From the NCBI RefSeq assembly GCF_017591425.1, contig NW_024465801.1, positions 1-64,000 on the forward strand: a DNA stretch of 64,000 nt. Direction: 5' to 3'. The notes below the pieces were generated by a model. The model was given only the letters and a program-made list of their open reading frames with translations. It had not been told where the DNA came from and did no database searches. The position numbers and the translations under genes were made by a program. The stretch comes from Ochotona curzoniae (taxonomy: Eukaryota > Chordata > Mammalia > Lagomorpha > Ochotonidae). This document shows positions 33,566-45,325 of this stretch, in pieces; the first letter of the stretch is position 1; each line of letters begins with the position of its first letter.

Positions 33566-33903
33566 TTTTAAAAATATTTATTTTTATTTTTATTGCTAAG
33601 TGAGATATACAGTGAGGAGGAGAGACAGGGAAGAAGATCTTCTGTCCAATGATTAACCCCCCAAGTGAACGCAAAAGCTGGAGCTGAGCTGAACTGTAGC
33701 CAGGAGCCAGGAGACACTTCCTGGTCTCCCACGTGAGTGAAGAGTCCCATGGCTTTGGGCTGTCCCCTGGACTGCTTTCCCAGGCCACAAGCAGGGAGCT
33801 GGATGGGAACTGGGGCTGCCAGAATTAGAACTGGTGCCCATATGGGATCCTGGGGCACATTCAAAATAAGGACTTTAGCCACTAGGCCCCCCTCGCAGGG
33901 CCT
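33566..33903 (-). mobile_element. C-SINE, full length
   Basis: Reverse-orientation copy with tail at left and head GGCCCTGCGAGGGGGGCCTA equivalent at right. GTGAAAAAC at 33556-33564 and 33904-33912 is the target duplication core. Confidence 0.92.
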
Positions 33904-33912
33904 GTGAAAAAC

Positions 33913-34997
33913 TTTTTTGAGTTTGAATGAGAAATGTTGTGTTTGAAATGAAAAAAAAAAAAATACTGCAAAGTATACCATGTGCTCAAAAAGGAAGATT
34001 TATAGATAGACTTGTCTATAACGTAGTGTTTTTAATAAATGAATGTTGTCATCCTTCATGAATTATTTATAATACAGTTAATGGCTGGCATAACATATGC
34101 TATTCTATGTGATAATATGGCTAAGTCTTTAAGAAGTGTACTTGCAAAAATTGTTCAAAGTTTTGTGTTTGAAAAAGTAAAAGGCTGACTAACTTTGAAA
34201 AGGATCATCGGTTTCTGGCTCATAAAAATATAGTAATATCTCATGCATCTTCTGTTAATGTTCATGCCTTCTCTGATAGTGTTTAGGCTCAGAAAGGTAA
34301 GCTGATAGTAAGTTATGGAGCCACGAGTGAACACCTACAACAGTGCTTTTAAGTCCCTCAAAATTCTTGTGAAATTCATTGGGGTCCTCCACTCCCCCAC
34401 CAACCCCCGTGGACATCCCAAAGCCTGCCTTTGATGCTTCTTCACAGATTTGTCTTTGGATCTTATACACTGTGCTGTTCATAATGTCCATTGTTACACA
34501 ACTTTTTTTTTTGGGGGGGGATGGTGAACTTGCATAACTCCAAGGTACAGTTTTCAATCTGTCTTTGTGATCATGCAGGAAAATATGTTTCGATAGCAGG
34601 CTTTTTTCTAAGTCAGATTTGACATATAAGGCAACATTAAGATAGAGACCTGGGTAAGCACTGTCTCCATAATGTCAAGGAAAAAATGGTTAAATGCATA
34701 GGATTCTAGATTATTCATCTTGGCTATAGAGTAAGTGCATTTGCAAGTTCAGTGGAAGATATCCCACTTTGTCATATTTAGTAAGGATAGACTATTAGTG
34801 TCAAACATAGCTCATCTTTGTGATTCTCTATCCAATGAACCCCTACCTCTGTTTTTCAATTAGTGGATTTAATATTGTGGCAATTGGACATGTAGAAAAA
34901 TGTCTAACAAATTTAATGAGTAAGCACTTATTAAGCCCAAGCGAAACATTCAGGAATGTGTAAAAATACGTTTGCCAACACAATTCTTGGCTCAGCT
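33913..34997. other. AT-rich unique sequence with an unidentified minus-strand frame
   Basis: A 100-codon minus-strand frame at 34255-34557 has a natural-looking amino-acid composition from an internal ATG (about 34490). It is preceded on that strand by C- and A-runs. It could be a processed-pseudogene fragment or chance; I recognise no family. The remainder shows nothing. Confidence 0.35.
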
Positions 34998-35013
34998 GTA
35001 CATCAGTAAATTT

Positions 35014-35343
35014 TTTTTTTTAAAGATTTACTTATTTGTGTTACAAAGTCAGATATACAGAGAGGAGGAGAGACAGGAACATCTTCCATCTGATGATTCA
35101 CTCCCCAAGTGAGCGCAACGGCCGTTGCTGTGCCGATCCAAAGCTGGGAACCAGAAACCTCTTTCTGGGTCTCCCACAGGGGTGCAGGGTCCCAAAGCTT
35201 TGGGCCGTTCTTCACTGCTTCCCCTGGCCAAAAGAAGAGAGCTGGATGGGAAGTGGAGCTGCCGGGGTTAGAACCGGGGCCCATATGGGATACCGGCGCT
35301 TTCAAGGCATGGACTTTAGCCACTAGGCCACGCTGCCAGGCTC
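35014..35343 (-). mobile_element. C-SINE, full length
   Basis: Reverse-orientation element. CATCAGTAAATT (35001 onward) and CATCAGTATAAATT (35344 onward) form an imperfect target duplication. Confidence 0.92.
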
Positions 35344-35454
35344 CATCAGTATAAATTATGTGTAAATCATAAGATGCAAAATGTGCTCATTGAACAAAAG
35401 TATTGGTACATGGGCAGGAGTTTGCTGCAGTGTTGACTTTGATATACATACTCA

Positions 35455-35725
35455 GAGTGATGGGTGTGAATGCGGGCTTGTTCTGCATTCCAGCTGCCTG
35501 ATGCTGCAGACTTTGGGAGGCAGCAGGTGGTTGCTTAAACATCTGCATCCCTGCCTCCCATGTGTAAGACCCACAATGAAGTCTTTTGCCCCTGCTGTTG
35601 TGTCCTGGTCCAGCTGTCCTTGTGTAGGCATTCAGGAAGTGAGCTGGCAGGTGAGATCAATTGCACATTCTCTCTCTCTCTCTGTCTCTCCTCTTCCCTT
35701 GTTTTTATTATTTTTTTTTGTTTAA
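35455..35725 (+). mobile_element. Older C-SINE2-like element
   Basis: Ordered diverged blocks of the older lagomorph SINE: CATTCCAGCTGCCTGATGCT, GGGAGGCAGCAGGTGGTTGC, CCTCCCATGTGTAAGACCC, and a CT-repeat end (35669-35696). Confidence 0.7.
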
Positions 35726-36139
35726 AGAAAAAAAAGTGAAAATACATCAGCTTAAATACCCCACGCATGTGTATCTCGAAGGAAGGCTAGCAAAGGCTGC
35801 TTGGTAGGAAGCCAGGCAAGTAGCTGTGGCTTTGTTGTGTTGTCACTTCGTGTACAGACAAGCTGTGTATAATGGTGCTTTTGGGATATGCAACTTGACT
35901 CTTAAACTATGTGCTGGGAAATGATTGGAAAAGGTAAGCTCACAGAAAAAGGTGGTTGTTTAAAAATCACTTGGGGGAAAAATTTGCTTTCATTGGTAAT
36001 CAACATGTTGCCGTTTCTGTAACAATGAGGAAACCCTGTTTGTAAGATTTGGGAAGAAAGAAATATGCATACCTGTATGTGTGGATATGTGTGTATGCCA
36101 GAGGATTTCAAAATGTTCATTGGAAAACACAATTAGCAG
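35726..36139. other. Unique sequence
   Basis: No gene, RNA or recognised repeat. Confidence 0.45.
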
Positions 36140-36525
36140 GTAAATTTAGGGATAGACATGTGGTCTAGAAGTGAGCCGCCCTTTGGTTTGCCTGCATCCC
36201 AAGTGATGCCACCCTTTGGTTTGCCTGCCTCCCAAGTGACAGTGTCTGGGTTTACACACAGCTGTGGCTCCTGAGTCTGAATTTCCTATTAATAGGGTCC
36301 CCAGAAGACAGCACGTGATGATGGTTACAGCCCTGCTATCCACATGGGAGACCTGGGTGAAGTTCCTCATTCCTACTTTAACCCATGTCTTCTCCCCGCA
36401 TCTCACCCCAGCATCCTTGTGGGCATCTGGGGAATAAAGCAGTGGATGGCAGAAGTTCATGTCTCTGTTTTCCTCCTTCCTTTGCTCCCTCCATATTGAT
36501 GAAATAAAAATCTTAAGCACTCTTA
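36140..36525 (+). mobile_element. Older C-SINE2-like element with 33-bp internal duplication
   Basis: Blocks TGTGGTCTAGAAGTGAGCCG, GTTTACACACAGCTGTGGCT, CACATGGGAGACCTGGGTGA and a GAAATAAAAATCTTAA tail. CCCTTTGGTTTGCCTGC...CCCAAGTGA is present twice (36179 and 36212), a 33-bp tandem duplication. Confidence 0.8.
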
Positions 36526-36529
36526 AAAA

Positions 36530-36806
36530 AACTAAAGAAAAAGAGAGAAGGAGATAAAGATCATCCTTCTGCTAGTTTACTCCCAAAGTGGCTGGAGCTA
36601 AGCTGATCGAGGCTGGGAGTCAGGGGCTTCTTCCAGGTCTCCCAAGTGAGGCCAGGGTCCCAAGATTTTGGGTAGTCCTCTACTGCTTTCTGAAGCAACA
36701 AGCATGGAGCTGGAAGGGAAGTGGAAAAGCTGGGACAGGAACCCATATGGGATTCTGTTGCTTGCAAGATGTGGACTACAGCCACTAGACTACTGTACTG
36801 GGACGG
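36530..36806 (-). mobile_element. C-SINE, diverged
   Basis: Reverse-orientation body (GGTCTCCCAAGTGAGGCCAG, AGCATGGAGCTGGAAGGGAA, CCATATGGGATTC, ACTACTGTACTGGGACGG end). It lies tail-to-tail against the preceding SINE. Confidence 0.85.
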
Positions 36807-37040
36807 TAACTTATCTTTGACATTGTATTCAAAACTTATTTGCTATAATTTTTTTCTCATTTAAAAGTTCAGAAAACTCTAAAATGAAAGCTATTTTGTC
36901 TGGGAAATATATTAAATTATGTTGAAGATATTTATTCTTATTTGATGATGAATAAGATTTAGGTGGATAAGGATGATAAGTATTTTTGCTGCTGCTTAGA
37001 TTGATACATGACTGTTGTTTAGTTTGGTTAAACTTAGTGA

Positions 37041-37368
37041 TCTGGGCCCCACGATAGCCCTCACCTTGCATCTGCCAGGATCCAATATGGATGCTGGTTT
37101 GTATCCTGGCAGCTCCAGTTCCCTTTCAGCTCCCTGCTTGTGGCCTAGGATAAGAGAAAAGGATGGCCCAAAGCCTTGAGACCCTGCACCTGTGTGGGAG
37201 ATCTGAAGAAGTGGCTTGCTCCTGGCTTTGCATCATTTTGACTCCAGCTGCTGTGAGCAATTTGGGGGTGAACAAGCAGGTGGAGGAGCTTTCTCTCTGT
37301 CTCTACTTCTCTATGTAAATCTGCCTATCCAGTAAATATAAATAAATCTTAAAAAAAAAAAAAGAAAA
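37041..37368 (+). mobile_element. C-SINE, full length
   Basis: Head with GGGCCCCACGATAGCCCTCA, body, and AATATAAATAAATCTTAAAAA tail. TAGTGATCTG before and GAATGATCTG after are a possible target duplication with one mismatch. Confidence 0.88.
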
Positions 37369-38204
37369 AAGAATGATCTGCTTGTTTGGACTTTCACAGT
37401 TTTCTGTCCAAAAGCAATAAAGCTCCAGAAACCCATGGCAATTAACGGAGGATATTTATTTTGTTGCTCAGAATTGCCTCATAACTTATCTACATGTCAC
37501 TGTAATTCAGAAAGCATAGTGTCAAATGTTGCATATCAGTCAATAACCCTACCACTCTAGAGTAGATATTTTATGTGTTGTAAGAAATCTATGGAAGGGT
37601 GTAGGAGTTTACCTTATTTATTGGACACTTTATTGATTCCTTGATTTACATTATTATTAGGTAACTCTGAAAGGAGAAGTGAAACATTTTTTGGTGAGAA
37701 TTAGGATGTGTTTTGTCGTGTTGGTGATATTTTTCTTTTGAATTATTTGCATTTTATATCAGTGAGTTCATGGCTGCTTTTCTGCAGCAATTAATATTGT
37801 TGTGTCACATCAGTAATTGATGCCGAGCCAAATCGATAGAGCTTTATTTATTGCCTTGGAGCCTCTCACCATAATCTTTCCTAAGGAAAGGAGTGTTTCA
37901 ATATCTGGAGTAAGCAAGTCCATCTAGAAGGGACAAGATTGGGGCTTTCTGTACAGTCCAGAAAACTTCAAAATTTCTCTTGGTTTCAAATCTGCTGGTG
38001 CTGAGAGACTTGAATGTGATATCCACCGGAGGAAACTTATAATTTGTCAATAATACTTACTAATCTTTGATGTGTCACATATGGAAGGTTTGAGATGGAA
38101 GAACAAGGCACCCTCCAGGAACTATGTATAATTGGAAAATTGCTTCAAGGCAACTCAAAAAAGGTGTTATGGAAGAAAAGAGTTAATGGAAGTTTAAAAC
38201 CTCT
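37369..38204. other. Unique AT-rich sequence, possible conserved noncoding DNA
   Basis: No ORF or recognised repeat. The stretch 37740-37900 is rich in homeodomain-type TAAT/ATTA cores (AGCAATTAATATTG, CAGTAATTGATG) without simple-repeat structure. That is suggestive only of an enhancer-type element. Confidence 0.35.
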
Positions 38205-38505
38205 TTGAGTATTACCTGTTGAGTGTAGTTATCTGAAAGGCAAACAGGGAAAGACAGAGAAGAGGCAGATAGAGGACTCCCAACAACTGTGTCAGGCTTC
38301 AAGTGCACACATTTGTTGAAGGTAAGTTTGCATGAAGCCAGGGCCACATTGTCCAGCCGTCTCCCACAAGAGGACCAAGAAGCCAACTGCTGGGGTCATC
38401 ACCCATTGCTTCCCAGGATTCACATCCACAGCAAGTTGGAATCAGGAACAGAGCTCAGACTCAAACCCTGACACTCTGGCATAGGATGTGAGCATCACAA
38501 GCTAC
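38205..38505 (-). mobile_element. Older C-SINE2-like element
   Basis: Reverse-orientation blocks AAAGACAGAGAAGAGGCAGA, GAATCAGGAACAGAGCTCAG, CTCAAACCCTGACACTCTGG and CATAGGATGTGAGCATC match the older lagomorph SINE head and body. Confidence 0.75.
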
Positions 38506-38509
38506 ATGG

Positions 38510-38702
38510 TTTTCCTTTTCTTTGCTTCCTTCCTCCCTCCCTCCTCCCTTCCTCTCTCCCTCCCTCCGTCTCTCCATTCCCTCCCTCTGTTCTTTCTTCC
38601 TTGCTTTTATTCCTTTTATTCCTTCTGATTTTTTCACTCATTATTCCTTTCTTTTATCTGTTCATTATTATTACTATTACTATTATTATTATTTTATTAT
38701 TT
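38510..38702. repeat. Polypyrimidine tract and (ATT)n
   Basis: C/T-only stretch at about 38510-38615 (TCCC/TTCC units), then a degenerate (ATT/ACT)n at 38664-38702. Confidence 0.9.
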
Positions 38703-39145
38703 TCACATGTACTGAGTTCAGCCACCTTGTAAAAGTACATTTTCTCTTTCTGGTTTCTTTATCTCATGAGCTGTATATACCTGCATGTAAGCAGACCAGG
38801 AATCATTTTTTTCTCTGAGTGGTAACAATTTTAGCTTACCCCAAGAACTCTGAGTAAAATACATCATTAGTAGAAAATAATGAAGGTTAAGGAATGTGTG
38901 AGCCACATCAACTCCAAACAGCATCCCTTCAAGAGAGCTCCCAAGCTGGGATTAGGACGTATCTCTGCTATCTTTAAAATCCTGTTTCCACAACACTTAA
39001 TGAGAAATGGAAACCTAACAGCTAATCTAACCAATCAGTTCATTTTAATTCCATACCTAACTGTCCATGTGCATTAAGACCAATCTTTTCTTTTGGGTGA
39101 GAACTTGAAAAATGGGTGAGTTTCCTTGCATCTAAATCTTGTTCA
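38703..39145. other. Unique sequence
   Basis: No gene, RNA or recognised repeat beyond short frames. Confidence 0.45.
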
Positions 39146-39146
39146 G

Positions 39147-39471
39147 GGGCCCGGCAGCATGGTGAAGTGGCTCAAGTCCTGGCCTTGAAAGCTTCGGGAT
39201 CCCATATGGGTGCCAGTTCTAATCCCGGCAGCTCCACTTCCCATCCAGCTCCCTGCTTGTGGCCTGGGAAAGCAGTCGAGGATGGCCCAATGCTTTGGGA
39301 TCCTGCACCCATGTGGGAGACCTGGGGGAGGTTTCTGGATCCTGGCTTCGGATCGGCACAGCACCAGTCATTGCAGTCACTTGGATAATGAATCATCAGA
39401 CAGAGGATCTTCCTCTCTGTCTCTCCTCTCTGTATATCTGACTTTGTAACACAAATAAATAAATCTTTAAA
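39147..39471 (+). mobile_element. C-SINE, full length
   Basis: Head GGGCCCGGCAGCATGGTGAA, CCCATATGGGTGCC box and AATAAATAAATCTTTAAAAA tail. TCTTGTTCAG before and TTCTAGTTCAG after form an imperfect target duplication. Confidence 0.93.
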
Positions 39472-39948
39472 AAAGATTCTAGTTCAGACTACATAACCCT
39501 GGAGAGTGTGCTACTCCAGCAAGCTGGGAGAGCAAGGATAAGACCAAATTCCCTCTTAAGACACACTAATAAAGTAATACACACTTAGCTTTGCAGATTA
39601 GGGTGCTTTGTTTATTTTTTTACATTTGGCTTTGTTACTTGTACTCGAACTGGAAAAGAGCGGTGAAAATGATTTACTTCATGGCATAACTTCATTTGAG
39701 ACAAAAATGCATCAGTAACACTCTATGTATTCTTTATCATGCAGGTAGCCTAGTTTGCAGGTCCTGTTTGCTTCAGGGAACATTCCAAAATGCTACTTTC
39801 TGGTACATTGCTTGCCCATCCATCAGCTCAGTGCTTTAAATTCATGTATATATGCAGAGGTTTTCTTTACTTACAATTAGTTTTCATCATGTTATTAATT
39901 GAAACGAGATATCACTGTGGCAATAAACTTTAGAAATAATGACTTTTA
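39472..39948. other. Unique AT-rich sequence
   Basis: No gene, RNA or recognised repeat. Confidence 0.45.
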
Positions 39949-40610
39949 GGGTCTGGTGCGGTAGCCTAGTGACTCAAGTCCTCGCCTTGAATGTGCTGGT
40001 ATCCCATATGGGCGCTGGTTCTAATCCCGGCCGCTCTACTTTCCATCCAGTTCCCTGCTTGTGGCCTGGGAAAGCATTCAAGGATGGCCCAAATTTTGGG
40101 ATCCTGCACCCGCCTGGGAGACCTCTAAGAGGCTCTTGGCTCCTGACTTCGTATCAGTGTAGCACCAGCCATTGCAGTCATTTGGGAGTGAATCATCGGA
40201 TGGAAGATCTTCCTCTCTGTCTCCCTTCCTCTTTGTATCTCTGATTTTGCAATAAAAAAAAAAAAAATTAAGATTTTTAATTTTTTAAAATTTTTATTGA
40301 AAAGACGGCTGTACAGAGAGCAGAGACAGAGAAGAAGATCTTCCGTTCGATGATTCTCTCCCCAAGTGAACGCAACGGCTGATGCTATGCCAGGAGCCTT
40401 TCCGGGTCTCCCACATGGGTGCAGGGTCCCAAAGCCTTGGGCCGTCCTTGACTGCTTTCCCAGGCCACAGGCAGGGAGCTGGATGGGAAGCAGGGCTGCC
40501 GGGATTAGAACCGGTGTCCAATGGGATCCCGGGCATGCAAAGCCAGGACCTTAACGACTGTGCCACCGCCCCAGGCCCCCCCCCAAAAAAATAAATCTTA
40601 ATAAAAAAAC
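39949..40610 (+). mobile_element. C-SINE, interrupted in its tail by another SINE
   Basis: Head GGGTCTGGTGCGGTAGCCTA at 39949, body to about 40262. The tail resumes as AAAAAAATAAATCTTAATAA (about 40585 onward) after a reverse C-SINE, so the host tail was split by the later insertion. Confidence 0.85.
40268..40584 (-). mobile_element. C-SINE nested in the tail of the preceding SINE
   Basis: Full reverse-orientation element (TTGAAAAGACGGCTGTACAG ... GTGCCACCGCCCCAGGCCCC). It is bounded by A-rich host-tail sequence on both sides, consistent with an A-run target duplication. Confidence 0.9.
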
Positions 40611-41711
40611 AAATAATACATTTTAAAATTCCACTTTGGTTACAAGAAGCAAACCTAAAATGCATCTATCTGAATCCGCATTTTCATTTATATTTCTTTT
40701 CTTTACGGATGTAGCTTATAGAAGCTCATGACTTGCAGGAAGCAAACGGAGCTTTCTAAACTTGAAGACCTCACGTTCTCCACAAGAAAGGGCACTCAAA
40801 TCAACTACTGGGAATGCTTTTCCACTTTTAGTGAATTTGTTCATGAAGAAGGTCACACATTCAAAACTCAAAGAGAAACCATAATGTAAATCAAAATGTA
40901 AATTGCATGTCCCAAACTTTTCTATTTATTTATGCCACTTTCACATTCTTTACTTTTGTTCTGCTTCTTTTCTTTTAAATAATGAGCTTACTTTTTGTTC
41001 TGCTTCCCATGGGCTTCTTAGACACCAATATCATTGTTAATTTAAATGTTAATCAGCACCTTTCCTCTTGGCTCTTGGTCTTGGAAATCGGTTTGGATTT
41101 GATACATCTGAGAAATTGAAACTGACTTCTCTGAAATGCTGTTAAGTGTGTCCACCTCTGGTCTCCTGCCTGTGCACACCACTTTTATATTTATGATCTG
41201 TCTGTAATTGTAATGCTTTTAGTGTTTTCAAGGGATGTATGCTTTTTTGTTTTAGTAAGTGCAAATTTTTGTGAAGGTAGGGGTTTGTATTATATGAATA
41301 TATATATAAATAAGCTATACATATATTATTGAATACTGTTTTTGTTTATCAAATTAAAAAAAAAATCTTACTGATGAACTGTGCCTAAATTCCTAAGGAA
41401 TATTATTGGCTTGCCGACAACCGTCATAGTTTCATTAGCGAGACAATCCTCATAAAATATTTAATTTCTCAATAGATCTTTCCTTTGACAAAGCTCTTTT
41501 AGCTTTGCCAACCTCCTTAATTCTCAGTTCCAACTCACTTTTCCATAACCTTACTACTTAGCTCAGAACTTCCATGTCCTTTCATAGTCTAAGTGTGGTT
41601 TCTTTCTGCTTTCAACCTCCATTACATCCCATACAGTCATCCAATCAGCTTCCTTAAAACACATTTCCCTTAATTTTCTCTACAGTTAACAAATTGCGTT
41701 AGAAAACGTGA
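40611..41711. other. Unique AT-rich sequence
   Basis: No ORF above 60 codons. A short (AT)n near 41297-41311. No recognised repeat or RNA gene. Confidence 0.5.
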
Positions 41712-42010
41712 TTAGAACTCTAGTTGTGATGTCAATATGCCATGTGAAAGTGCCTGAGTTCAAGTCTTGGTTTTGTTGCCCTATCTAGCTGGGAGCTAAC
41801 AGTTAATGATATCTTTACATGGGGCCTTATCGCTTACACAGGAGAACTAGAGTGGATTCCACGTTCTTAGATGAAGCCTATCCCAACACCCAGATTTCTA
41901 CCTGCATTTGGGAAAAGAACCAGTGGATGGATGATCTCTTTCCATCTGTCTCTCTGTTTGTCCCCATCTCCATTTCTCTAATAAAAATAAATGTAAAAAT
42001 TAGAAAAAAT
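41712..42010 (+). mobile_element. Older C-SINE2-like element
   Basis: AAAGTGCCTGAGTTCAAGTC (B-box-like region), CAACACCCAGATTTCTACCT, GAACCAGTGGATGGATGATC, CT-rich end and ATAAAAATAAATGT tail. Confidence 0.75.
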
Positions 42011-42544
42011 AAAATGTCAGAGGTGCATTGGTTTAGTTTTCCCGTGAGATGATTTACTATCTGATCTCATTGTGACAAAACTTAATTGTAGTCGTTCCAT
42101 AAAATGATCTCTTTTTTTGGACTATGCTATGTAGCTTTCAACTTTCATCAGCCCTCGCTTCCACTTTTTCGTTCTGCCATCTGGTCCATTTACCCCAGTG
42201 AGCCTGATCAGCTGCCATTGCTTCATCCTAGACTGATGTCATGATATGATGGCTTAATCTATTGCATCTTGGCACTGCCTTCTGATTATTTCAGGGGTAC
42301 AACTGCCCACATTGTTATGTCTCCTTCTATTGACTGAACACATCTCACAGATCTGTATTTCTGAAAGTTACTATGAGCACACTGGTACCACATGAGAAAT
42401 ATTCAGAATTACATTGAATCAATGAGTGATAAACTGAATAAATTAATCAACGTCGCTTGATTTATGCTAAATTGGGTCATTTATTTCTTATGTGTGGCTA
42501 TCATTTTTGCACCCCTTCATATCATTGTGTTATCTTTTGTTTCT
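42011..42544. other. Unique sequence
   Basis: No gene, RNA or recognised repeat. Confidence 0.45.
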
Positions 42545-42825
42545 AAAGATCTGTTGATTTATTTTAAAACCAAGACAAGAGAGGGAGAGCCTTATTCACT
42601 TCCCAGATCGTCACAATGGTTGTGGCTGGGCTAGGGACTTCTGTGTCTCCCACACAGGTGGTAGAGGCCCAAGTGATGGTGGCCTCTTCAATTATTATCC
42701 CAGGTGAAGTAGCATGTCGCTGGACAGGAAGTAGAGCAGAAGGGGTTCAGTTAGTGGTGGAATGAGCTGCTGACTTCACAGAGGGTGGATTAACCCTTTA
42801 AATGCAAAGCCAGCCCCCCTTCTAT
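42545..42825 (-). mobile_element. Older C-SINE-like element
   Basis: AAAGATCTGTTGATTTATTT tail side, purine-rich GACAAGAGAGGGAGAG, TCACTTCCCAGATCGTCACA, CTCCCACACAGGTGG, and a degenerate head near 42800. Confidence 0.7.
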
Positions 42826-44769
42826 TATCTTTATTAATTAGAATTTGTTAATATGCTAACCTTTAGAAATCACATGTTGGGTTAAGCTTTCTGAATGTGA
42901 CAGTTTCACAGAAACAGAACTTCAGTGGAGAAATAATCAGGATGTTATTTGAATAAAGTGAAAATATATAGGGATGGTCAATTTTGATGGAAAATAAGAC
43001 AGTTGCTCGTTTTAGAGAGTTAGAGATTCTCTGAAACTGACCTAATTAAATCAGCAGTTCCTTGCTGAGCATCAGCTAGGGACCAGGGAGTGTTGCAGAA
43101 CCAGGAGCTGAGAGACAGAGACGAACAAGTGCAGCGATAAAGAGAAGTTATCCCCAGGAGCTTACCCACAAGGACAAGCAGGTGTTCAGTTATTCCACTG
43201 TGCCATTTAGCTATTTAATTCATATAAACCGCATTCCAGGGGTGGATGAGGCCACGCTCAGGTGTGTATTCATGTCAGATACACAGATGAAGCCCCATTT
43301 GTCACAATTACTAATCCACACTTATTGCATCGATAGTATGTTAAGAAACCAGAATAGAAACACGTATTTTGGAATGTGACTGCAACTTCTGAGTATAAAA
43401 GTTCATTCAGGCATTTTTTTTTTTTTTTTTAGTAAATGAAACTGCAGGTAGAGATTTATATTATAGTAAGATGTAGTTATTTTTAGGCACTAAAAATTCA
43501 AAGGAAAAACTATGGAAGTAAAATATGGAGTGCCATTTTTTTTTTCTAAAAATGTCTTCAATTATTAAAGTATGGTATAAGCCTGACCAGTTTTTTCAAA
43601 TTAAAAGATAAATAAACAGAAAGCATTTCCATGTTCGCTTCAATATGAAGTTAACACTAAGATACCATCGTCTGCTATAATCCATATACAAACTATGGTA
43701 TGGTAAGTTCACATTTGATATTTTATGGTTCCTGCTAGAAACAAATGGAGCATAAATCTGATTTGCAGTATTTGAAAGGATGGAGAACTGAAATGTTAAA
43801 AAGACACTTAGAGCTTCCAAAGAGCTCACAGTTAATAATCATGTGGTGCTATGTTGTTTTTCATGTTTCCATCTGTAATTTTTTTAAAAATCCATTGCTG
43901 CTTCATGAGTTCCATCACTTATCACATTTGTTTCATCCCCCCTCAAATACATTTTAGTAAAGAATTGGAGCATGAATAAAGATTTAATGTATGCTACACA
44001 TAGAAATGTGATAATGAAAAGTTCACAGAGCCCAAAAAAAGTTCTTGTCAAATATGTGAGAGGCAAGGACAATGGAAATGTGACAGTGAGCAGAGTGACA
44101 ATTGCCAAGGGCTTGATGCTGAACCACCACCGCCTTATGCACGGAGGCCGGCTCAGAACTGAGGAGTCTGCTCACTACCATGAAGGAATGCATTTTTTGT
44201 TGTTGTTACTTATTTCGTTGTTTTTATTAATTTATTTGAAAAGCAGAGTGATAGGAGATAGCATGGACATAGAGCTCAGCAATAAAGGAGAACTGGCTGT
44301 GTCCTCAATAAAGCAAATAAATCCCCAGAAAATTATATTTGTTTGGAAGAAGCTAATCCTCAAATAGGCATCCTGTTCGAGCTAATGGCATTCTTCAAAT
44401 GACGAAACTATAGAAAATAAACTCCAATTAGTAGTTTCTAGGAGTTTAAACCTCATGGTTAAAAACACACAAACAAAAAGCCCCACAACCCTCCAGAGTG
44501 GTCTTTTTTAAGTTTGGATTGGTATTGTGACTGCATCAATGCCGTATCTTAATTATAGCATGACACAATATTTTTCAACACATTTTCAGTGGGAAACTGC
44601 TTAAAAGGAATTTGTGATCTCTGTTTTTCACAACTGAGTGTGACTCTAATTCCCTTAAAATGAGCTATATAGTAATGATCATAATAACAATACAGAGTGA
44701 TGCGGTAATGAAGGGCTGTGTCTTCTGATTATTTGAGTTTCTAGTTAAACTGAAGTAGAATACATAAAG
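42826..44769. other. Unique AT-rich sequence
   Basis: Nearly 2 kb with T-runs (43415-43431) and short frames only. The 131-codon frame at 43972-44367 has no recognisable domain, and its codons run through low-complexity (TTG)n near 44198. Not called as a gene. Confidence 0.45.
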
Positions 44770-45083
44770 GTTTGATGTAGAGTCCTGCTTTTGTGGCCGT
44801 GTGTGAAAGTACCGCTTGCATGTCAGTATCCTGTATCAGAAGTTAGTGCAAGTCCTTCTTGCTTCACTTCCAGACAAGATCCCTGCTGATGCACCAGTAA
44901 AGGCAGCACAGGGTGGTCCAAGTGCCAAGTTCCCTGTTAGTAGTGTGAGGCACACAGATGGTACTCAAGACTGTGGCTTGAGGTTTGCCCAACCAAGTCA
45001 TCAAGAGTAACTGGTGAATGGAGCAGTGAATGAAAGAGCTCTTTCGCTATGTGTCTGTGCACTTTTCAAACAATAAAACACAT
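44770..45083 (+). mobile_element. Older C-SINE2-like element with tail used as target
   Basis: Diverged body (GTCAAGTGATT-type block at 44990-45010, CTCTTTCGCTATGTGTCTGT) ending in CAATAAAACACAT, which is duplicated by the next insertion. Confidence 0.7.
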
Positions 45084-45325
45084 TTAACAAAAAACACATT
45101 TATTTATCACTCCCCAAGCAGCAACAATGGTTGGAGCTGAGCCAATTGGAAGCCAGGAGCTTCCTCTGGGTTTCCCATGCAGGTGCAGCATCCTGGACTG
45201 CATTCCCAGACCACAGGCAGGGAGCTGGATGGGAAGCGGGGCCGCCAGGATTAGAACCTGCTCCTATGTAGGATCCTGGCACCTTCAAGGCGAGGACCTT
45301 AACCACCATGCTATTGCACTGGGCT
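45084..45325 (-). mobile_element. C-SINE, shortened at its CT-rich end
   Basis: Reverse-orientation element with a perfect 13-bp target duplication, CAATAAAACACAT (45071-45083 and 45326-45338). The purine-rich segment between tail and body is missing, so TTTATTTATC joins directly to ACTCCCCAAGC. Confidence 0.9.

Noticed and set aside
43972..44367. 131-codon plus-strand frame
   Set aside because: No recognisable domain. It passes through a (TTG)n stretch and has no splice or promoter context.
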